Translations under genes and position numbers: made by a program
Part shown: positions 59,390 through 64,000 of the stretch, in pieces
How positions within the stretch are numbered: position 1 is the stretch's first letter
Layout of the letters: the number at the start of each line of letters is the position of its first letter
NCBI RefSeq assembly: GCF_017565745.1
Contig: NZ_JAGDYM010000003.1
Location: 1 to 64,000, forward strand
DNA length: 64,000 nt
DNA from: Leucobacter weissii
GTDB taxonomy: Bacteria; Actinomycetota; Actinomycetes; Actinomycetales; Microbacteriaceae
Direction: 5' to 3'
Notes under the pieces: model-generated
Database searches by the model: none
What the model saw: only the letters and a program-made list of their open reading frames with translations
What the model was told of the DNA's origin: nothing

Positions 59390-60139
59390 CTACCTGATGA
59401 AGAGGTCGGTGAGGATGTTGACCGAGTTGAGCAGCGACTGCCCCTTGGCCCTGGAGTAGTCGGTGTAGAGGACCTCGACGGCCTGCTCCGCGTAGGGGAG
59501 CCGCGTGCGGCCCAGCTGCAGCACGATCTCGGTGCCGTGCGCCATGCGGTCCTGGCGCAGCCGCACCTGCCGCAGCGCGTCCGCGCGGATCACGCGCAGG
59601 CCGTTGTGCGCATCGGTGAGGCGGGTCCGGGTCGACCAGTTGGTCACCGTCGCGGCGGTCTTGAGCACGATCCGCTTCATGAGGCCCGGGCGCGTGCGAT
59701 CGTCGAGGAAGCGCGAGCCGAACACGATCGCCAGCTGCTCGACCCTGGCGCGCTCCACCATCGCGGCGGCGTCCTCCGGCCGGTGCTGGCCGTCGGCGTC
59801 GAAGGTGACGGCGTAGCCCGCGCCCCGTTCGAGGGCGTAGTCGAAGCCGGTCTGCAGCGCCGCGCCCTGGCCGAGGTTGATCGGGTGCGTCACCACGCGC
59901 GCGCCGGCCGCGCGTGCGAGCGCGCCGCCGCCGTCGTGCGATCCGTCGTCCACGCAGACGATGCGGGGGAAGAACGGCCGCAGCCCCGCGACGACCTCCG
60001 CGATGACGGGGGCCTCGTTGTAGAGCGGGATCACCACCCACGCATCGGCGCCGGCGGCCCCGTCGGCGGCGCGCGCCGGCGCTGCCGCTCCGGATGCGCC
60101 GGATGCGCCGGAGGCCGGAGTCGTGGAGGCCGCAGTCAT
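59390..60139 (-). CDS. Polyprenyl-phosphate glycosyltransferase, dolichol-phosphate-mannose-synthase-like GT2
   Basis: The 249-residue GT2 enzyme has VVIPLYNEAPVIAEVVAGLR, IVCVDDGSHDGGGALA, HPINLGQGAALQTGFDYAL and the metal-binding YAVTFDADGQHRPED, then FGSRFLDD and DAHNGLRVIRADAL. This pattern is that of enzymes charging polyprenyl phosphate with a hexose at the inner face of the membrane. No membrane helix is present in this short form. It heads an operon with the DUF2304 protein and the large membrane protein, a set that would make, flip and use a lipid-linked sugar. I chose ATG 60139 because CAGAAT lies six bases upstream; the Ala/Gly-rich residues 1-30 are low complexity. Confidence 0.88.
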   Translation of the reverse strand: MTAASTTPASGASGASGAAAPARAADGAAGADAWVVIPLYNEAPVIAEVVAGLRPFFPRIVCVDDGSHDGGGALARAAGARVVTHPINLGQGAALQTGFDYALERGAGYAVTFDADGQHRPEDAAAMVERARVEQLAIVFGSRFLDDRTRPGLMKRIVLKTAATVTNWSTRTRLTDAHNGLRVIRADALRQVRLRQDRMAHGTEIVLQLGRTRLPYAEQAVEVLYTDYSRAKGQSLLNSVNILTDLFIR

Positions 60140-60145
60140 GGAGCC

Positions 60146-60151
60146 ATTCTG
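60146..60151 (-). promoter_or_regulatory. -10 box of the polyprenyl-phosphate GT2 gene (leaderless type)
   Basis: On the minus strand CAGAAT ends six bases before ATG 60139. Confidence 0.4.
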
Positions 60152-60255
60152 GCAGACCGGGATCCCCCGGAGCCTGTGTCGCGCACCCGGAGTCCGTGTC
60201 TCCCGCGCCCCGCGCGCCGCCCCGCCCCGCGGGCGTGACCGTCCGGCGCTGCCGG

Positions 60256-60296
60256 TAGTCTCGTAGGGGATCGGCCCGTACCACCGGGCCAGGAGG
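60256..60296 (+). promoter_or_regulatory. Promoter and structured leader of the DegT-type aminotransferase gene
   Basis: TAGTCT (60256-60261) is a -10 candidate. The leader contains GGCCCG (60273-60278) paired with CGGGCC (60285-60290), immediately followed by AGGAGG (60291-60296). The small hairpin could affect access to the ribosome binding site. Confidence 0.35.
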
Positions 60297-60309
60297 CGAG
60301 AGGCGGCTG

Positions 60310-61422
60310 ATGGCATCGGAGTTCATTCCCGCGGCGAAGCCCATCATCGGCGAGGCGGAGCGCGAGGCCGTGGATCGGGTGCTGCGCTCGGGCATGATCG
60401 CTCAGGGCCCCGAGGTGGCGGCATTCGAACGGGAGTTCGCGGACCACTTCGCGGAGGGGCGCCCGACCGTCGCCGTGAACTCCGGCACGAGCGGCCTGCA
60501 CCTGGGCCTGCTCGCCGCGGGCGTCGGCCCGGGCGACGAGGTGATCGTGCCGTCGTTCACCTTCGCGGCGACGGGCAACGCCGTCGCGCTGACCGGAGCC
60601 TCCCCGGTGTTCGCCGACATCGAGCCCGACACCTTCACCCTCGACCCGGCCTCGGTGCGGGCGGCGATCACGCCCCGGACGACGGCGATCATGCCCGTGC
60701 ACCTCTACGGCCATCCCTTCCTCGCCGACGAGATCGCCGCGCTCGCCGCCGAGCACGGCCTGGCCGTCTACGAGGATGCGGCGCAGGCCCACGGCGCGAG
60801 CTGGCGCGGCCGGCCGGTGGGCGCGCTCGGCGATTTCGCGATGTTCAGCCTCTACCCGACCAAGAACATGACCTCCGGCGAGGGCGGCATGGTCGTGTGC
60901 GCTGACGAGGATCTCGCGCGTCGCGTGCGCCTGCTGCGCAATCAGGGCATGGAACGGCAGTACGAGAACGAGGTCGTCGGCTTCAACGCGCGGATGACCG
61001 ACATCCACGCGGCGATCGGCCGGGTGCAGCTCGGCCGGGTGGATGCCTGGACCGCCGCGCGGCGGCGCAACGCGGCAGCGCTCGACGCGGGCCTGAGGGG
61101 GATCGCGGGCGTCGCCGTGCCGCGCGTGCGCGAGGGCGCGGTGCACGTCTACCACCAGTACACCATCCGCGTGCCGGCCTCCGAGCGCGACCGGATCCGC
61201 GGCGCGCTGAAGGAGGAGCACGGCGTGGGGAGCGGCGTCTACTACCCGATCCCGAACCACCGCCTCCCGTCGCTCGCCCGCTTCGCGCCCGGCGTCGAAC
61301 TGCCCGAGACCGAGCGCGCGGCCGCCGAGGTGCTCTCGCTGCCCGTGCACCCCTCGCTCGGCGAGCCCGACATCGAGCGGATCGTCGCCGCGGTCGCCGC
61401 CGTGTCCCGAGCCGGCGCGTAG
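60310..61422 (+). CDS. DegT/DnrJ/EryC1/StrS family sugar aminotransferase
   Basis: The 370-residue PLP enzyme has VNSGTSGLHLGLLAAGVG, VIVPSFTFAATGNAVALTGA, HLYGHPFLADEIAALA and EDAAQAHGASWRG. The PLP-binding lysine is in SLYPTKNMTSGEGGMV (near residue 185), followed by NQGMERQYENEVVGFNARMT. Members aminate keto-sugar nucleotides such as the 3-keto UDP-sugars made by Gfo/Idh/MocA dehydrogenases. It is separated from the dehydrogenase and LpxA-like genes by the lipid-sugar operon but is a plausible partner (GnnB/WlbC role). A GT4 gene follows after 24 bp, probably in the same transcript. Confidence 0.92.
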   Translation: MASEFIPAAKPIIGEAEREAVDRVLRSGMIAQGPEVAAFEREFADHFAEGRPTVAVNSGTSGLHLGLLAAGVGPGDEVIVPSFTFAATGNAVALTGASPVFADIEPDTFTLDPASVRAAITPRTTAIMPVHLYGHPFLADEIAALAAEHGLAVYEDAAQAHGASWRGRPVGALGDFAMFSLYPTKNMTSGEGGMVVCADEDLARRVRLLRNQGMERQYENEVVGFNARMTDIHAAIGRVQLGRVDAWTAARRRNAAALDAGLRGIAGVAVPRVREGAVHVYHQYTIRVPASERDRIRGALKEEHGVGSGVYYPIPNHRLPSLARFAPGVELPETERAAAEVLSLPVHPSLGEPDIERIVAAVAAVSRAGA

Positions 61423-61446
61423 CCGAGCCCCGGGACGGGAGCCAGC

Positions 61447-62844
61447 GTGCGTGTCGCGATCGCCAGCCGCATCTTCGAGCCGGAGCCGGCCGCGGCCTCC
61501 TTCCGGCTCGCGGCGCTGGCGCGGGAGCTCTCGGCAGCCGGTCACGAGGTGACCGTGCTGACGGTTCGCCCGCCGGCCGCGCTCGCCGCGGCGGAGGATG
61601 ATGCCCGCGGCGGCGGGGCTGCCGGCGGTGGTGCCCGCGGTGGTGCACGCGGTGGGGGGGCTCGGCCCTACCGCGTGGCGCGCGCGCCCGTGCTGCGGGA
61701 TCGCAGCGGCTACGTGCGCGGCTACCTGCCGTACCTCAGCTTCGATCTGCCGCTCTTCTTCCGCATCCTGTGCGGGCCGAGGCGGGATCTGATCGTCGTG
61801 GAGCCGCCGCCCACCACCGGGTTCTTCGTGCGGATCGCCGCCGCGCTGCGGCGCACCCCCTACGCCTACTACGCGGCCGACATCTGGGCCGACGCCGCGG
61901 CGCAGACCGGCGCGCCGGGCTTGGTGGTGGGCGTGCTGCGGAGGGTCGAGCGCTTCGCGCTGCGCGGTGCGCGGGCGGTGCTGTCCGTCTCGGAGGGGGT
62001 GACCGCCCGGCTGGCCGAGCTCGGCATCGGCCCCGATCTCGGCGCCGGCTCGCGCGTCGAGACCGTCGGCAACGGGATCGACGTCGCGGCGTTCGCGGCG
62101 GGGCTGCGCGGTTCTGAGGAGCCGGGCGGCCCCGAGAGTCCGCGCGGCGCCGAGGATCCTGGCCGAGCCGCGGAGCCGGGTCGAGCGGAGGAGCCGGGTC
62201 GAGCGGAGGAGCCGGGTCGAGCGGAGGAGCCGGGCCGCGCCGTGGATCCGTCGCCGGCGCGGTCCTCGGCGGCGCAGCCGCCGACCTTCGTCTACGCGGG
62301 AACCGCGAGCGAGTGGCACGGCGCCGAGGTGTTCGTCAGGGCGATGCCGGAGGTGCTGCGGGCCGAACCGGCAGCGCGGTTGCGCTTCATCGGAGGGGGG
62401 TCCGAGCGCGGGGCGCTCGAGTCCCTGGCGGTCGAGCTCGACGTCGGCCGAGCGGTCTCGTTCGAGCCGGTGCTGCCGCCCGATCGGATCGCGCCGGTGC
62501 TCCGCGCGGCGTCGGCGGCGGTGGCGAGCGTCCGCCCCGGCACGGGCTACGACTTCGCCTTCCCCACCAAGCTCTACAGTGCCGCCGCCTGCGGCGCGCC
62601 GCTCATCTACGCGGGTCCGGGCCCGGCGGTGGCGTTCATGGCGGAGGAGGTCGACGGGCGCCCCGTCGGCGTCGCCTGCCCCCTCGACCCCGTCGCCGTC
62701 GCCCGGGCCATGATCGAGGCGGCCGAGGATCCGGCGTCGCCTGCGCGCCGCGCCCGCGTCGCGGAGTGGGCGGGCGAGCGGGTCGGTCTCGACCGCGTGG
62801 CGGCGCGCATCCGGGCGATCCTCGAGGCGCTCGTCCCGCGCTGA
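61447..62844 (+). CDS. Glycosyltransferase family 4 (WbuB-like)
   Basis: The 465-residue GT-B enzyme begins VRVAIASRIFEPEPAAASFR (GTG start) with LARELSAAGHEVTVLTVRPP. The N-terminal domain continues PTTGFFVRIAAALRRTPYAY and ends with SVSEGVTARLAELG and VETVGNGIDVAAF. The C-terminal domain has FVYAGTASEWHGAEVFVRAM, RLRFIGGGSERGALESLAVE and the donor-site region FPTKLYSAAACGAPLIYAGP. A 55-residue low-complexity insertion (about 220-275) built from GRAEEP units lies exactly between the two domains, and a Gly/Ala insertion (55-75) lies in the first. It probably adds an aminosugar to a wall or capsule glycan, given the aminotransferase gene 24 bp upstream. Confidence 0.88.
   Translation: MRVAIASRIFEPEPAAASFRLAALARELSAAGHEVTVLTVRPPAALAAAEDDARGGGAAGGGARGGARGGGARPYRVARAPVLRDRSGYVRGYLPYLSFDLPLFFRILCGPRRDLIVVEPPPTTGFFVRIAAALRRTPYAYYAADIWADAAAQTGAPGLVVGVLRRVERFALRGARAVLSVSEGVTARLAELGIGPDLGAGSRVETVGNGIDVAAFAAGLRGSEEPGGPESPRGAEDPGRAAEPGRAEEPGRAEEPGRAEEPGRAVDPSPARSSAAQPPTFVYAGTASEWHGAEVFVRAMPEVLRAEPAARLRFIGGGSERGALESLAVELDVGRAVSFEPVLPPDRIAPVLRAASAAVASVRPGTGYDFAFPTKLYSAAACGAPLIYAGPGPAVAFMAEEVDGRPVGVACPLDPVAVARAMIEAAEDPASPARRARVAEWAGERVGLDRVAARIRAILEALVPR
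62173..62238 (+). repeat. 18-bp in-frame tandem repeat in the GT4 gene
   Basis: About 3.7 copies of an 18-bp unit (GAGCCGGGTCGAGCGGAG) encode EPGRAE hexapeptides in the interdomain linker. Near-identity of the units points to recent slippage. Confidence 0.85.
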
Positions 62845-62847
62845 CGC

Positions 62848-63090
62848 TCCCGCTTTCGGCCCCGCTCTCCTGTTTCCGCTTTCGGCCCTCGTTCTCCTGT
62901 TTCCGCTTTCGGCCCTCGTTCTCCTGTTTCCGCTTTCGGCCCTCGTTCTCCCGTTTCCGTTTTCGGTCCTCGTTCTCCTAATTTCCGTTCTCGGTTCTCG
63001 TTCTCCTAATTTCCGCTTTTCGGCCCTCGCTCTCCCGTTCCGGCTTTCGGTCCTCGTTCTCCTGTTCCCGTCCTCGTGCTCCCGTCTCTA
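62848..63090 (+). repeat. 27-bp pyrimidine-rich tandem repeats
   Basis: The unit CTCCTGTTTCCGCTTTCGG plus CCCTCGTT (27 bp in total) occurs about eight times in the 432-bp gap after the GT4 gene. The first copies are nearly identical and later ones increasingly diverged. The gap between the convergent GT4 genes has no coding sequence; it holds these repeats, palindrome copy 3 and a G-rich segment (63195-63276). Confidence 0.85.
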
Positions 63091-63135
63091 TTTCCCGCTC
63101 GCCTGGTGCCCCGCCCCTGCGATCTCGCCTGCGAG

Positions 63136-63184
63136 TGGACCCGAAGTGCCCTTTCAGGTAGCAGCAAAGGGCACTTCGGGTCCA
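63136..63184. repeat. Extragenic palindrome family, copy 3
   Basis: TGGACCCGAAGTGCCCTTT (63136-63154) and AAAGGGCACTTCGGGTCCA (63166-63184) form a perfect 19-bp stem with an 11-nt loop. It is the best preserved of three copies in the window. It lies between convergent genes, so it could also serve as a terminator for either. Confidence 0.85.
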
Positions 63185-63276
63185 ATGCCGGGGCTTAACC
63201 CCGAGGATGGGGAGGCGCGGGCGCGGGCGCGCGCGGGCGGGCGGGCGGACGCGCGGGCGAGGGGAAGCGCGCCGGA

Positions 63277-64000
63277 TCAGCCGCGGGCGGCGATCCGCTC
63301 CACGAGCTCGCTCCACACCCGCGCCTGCACCTCGCCCGAGAGTTCGCGGGCGTGCTCGTGGGCGGCGCGCTTCCAGGCGTCGACCCGCTCGGGGGTGAGC
63401 TCGTCGAGCACGCGCGCGAGCGCCTCCGCCGTGAAGTCGTCGGCCGTCTCGCCGAAGCCGTAGCGCTCGATGAAGCGGGCCATCTCGGGCGAGGGGCCGA
63501 TGATCACGCCGAGCCGGGCCTGCACGAAGTCGAAGAACTTGTTGGGCAGGCACCATTCGAGGTTGAACGTGGTCGGGGCGATCAGGCTCAGTCCGACGTC
63601 GTAGCGGTGCAGGGTCCGCACGAGTTCCGCGTAGGGCACCGGATCGCGGAAGACGATCCGCGGGTCGCCCCCGGCGCGGGCCTTCAGCTCGTCCAGGTAG
63701 GCGCGGTTGTTCTGCATCAGGTACAGGTCCAGGGTCACCTCGGAGCGGGTGGCCAGCACCGCGTCGATCATCACCTCGAGCTTGCGCGCCGGCGCCGGCA
63801 GGCCGCTGTGCACCAGCTTGATCGGCGACGCGGTCGGAACGGGCGCGAGCTCGTGCCACGGCGTCGCGTTGATCGCGAGTTCGCCACGGAAGCCGTAGAC
63901 GCGCTCGTACTCGTCGAGGATCCCCTGGCCCACGCTCGTGACCCCGGCGACGCCCCGGCCGTCGGCTCCGCCGCCCCGGCCACCGGCGCCGCCCCGGCCG
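63277..64000 (-). CDS. Glycosyltransferase family 4, C-terminal part (5' end outside the window)
   Basis: The visible part is the C-terminal region of a GT-B enzyme: GQGILDEYERVYGFRGELAI closes the first domain. The second has KLVHSGLPAPARKLEVMIDA, VTLDLYLMQNNRAYLDELKA, VFRDPVPYAELVRTLHRYDV and the donor-site region CLPNKFFDFVQARLGVIIGP. The frame stays open to the window edge, so the start lies beyond 64000. GTG 63931 is only an internal codon, because the conserved region continues upstream of it. The last visible codons before the edge encode a Gly/Arg-rich low-complexity stretch, similar to the insertions in the other GT4 genes. Substrate unknown. Confidence 0.8.
   Translation of the reverse strand, partial: GRGGAGGRGGGADGRGVAGVTSVGQGILDEYERVYGFRGELAINATPWHELAPVPTASPIKLVHSGLPAPARKLEVMIDAVLATRSEVTLDLYLMQNNRAYLDELKARAGGDPRIVFRDPVPYAELVRTLHRYDVGLSLIAPTTFNLEWCLPNKFFDFVQARLGVIIGPSPEMARFIERYGFGETADDFTAEALARVLDELTPERVDAWKRAAHEHARELSGEVQARVWSELVERIAARG

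Noticed and set aside
63931-63933. GTG as the start of the last glycosyltransferase gene
   Set aside because: The frame stays open to the edge, and the conserved first-domain segment (GVTSVGQG) continues upstream of this codon, so it is an internal valine.

Overview
The window reads as a chromosomal stretch of a high-GC Gram-positive actinobacterium, most likely of the family Microbacteriaceae (Leucobacter-like). This rests on the strong G/C third-position bias, many GTG starts, lipoprotein-type ABC binding proteins, LytR-CpsA-Psr and LGFP-repeat wall proteins, galactan-type glycosyltransferases, and many genes that begin 6-8 nt after a TANNNT -10 box (leaderless transcripts). The genus is inferred, not shown. 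I see no tRNA, rRNA, CRISPR array, transposase or phage gene.

Layout. 1-4.3 kb: a polyamine-type ABC ATPase and binding lipoprotein (minus strand) face a FadR-type GntR regulator that overlaps a gene for a soluble cache-domain sensor. 4.3-8 kb: a cytochrome c biogenesis gene (ccsB) converges on a hybrid histidine kinase/NarL-type regulator pair. 8-15.9 kb: a hydantoinase/oxoprolinase A-B operon runs divergently from a complete ribose-type ABC importer, probably uptake and ring opening of one cyclic amide. 15.9-18.3 kb: a MarR regulator and a 14-helix DHA2 efflux pump, with two copies of one inverted repeat on the pump promoter. 18.4-20.5 kb: purK and purE, separated by an unusual palindrome-plus-polypyrimidine region.

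20.7-27.6 kb holds wall polysaccharide genes: a GT4 enzyme, galE, an LCP ligase, an acyltransferase/SGNH protein and a GlfT1-like GT2. 27.8-52.8 kb is dominated by four very large exported proteins (1,448-2,060 aa): a nuclease/5'-nucleotidase fusion, a purple-acid-phosphatase-like enzyme with Ig ladders, a non-enzymatic Ig-ladder protein, and a lamin-tail/propeller protein. A small GT2 and an LGFP-repeat protein lie among them. Three of the four have 11-bp phased repeats upstream that resemble actinobacterial PHO boxes, and all four end in lysine/arginine-rich beta modules without a sortase signal. I read this as a phosphate-scavenging, wall-associated exoprotein locus.

52.9-64 kb returns to envelope glycan synthesis: a GlfT2-like galactofuranosyltransferase, an LpxA-like acyltransferase overlapping a Gfo/Idh/MocA dehydrogenase, a three-gene unit (large membrane protein, DUF2304 protein, dolichol-phosphate-mannose-synthase-like GT2), a DegT-type aminotransferase, and two GT4 enzymes, the last cut by the window edge. 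The dehydrogenase, acyltransferase and aminotransferase together suggest a 3-acylamino-3-deoxy sugar nucleotide, which is unexpected in a Gram-positive.

The most notable items are the cationic C-terminal modules and a recurrent unnamed N-terminal module in the giant proteins, the candidate PHO boxes, a three-copy palindrome family flanked by strand-asymmetric pyrimidine/purine tracts, the LpxA-like triad, and in-frame minisatellites in glycosyltransferase genes.
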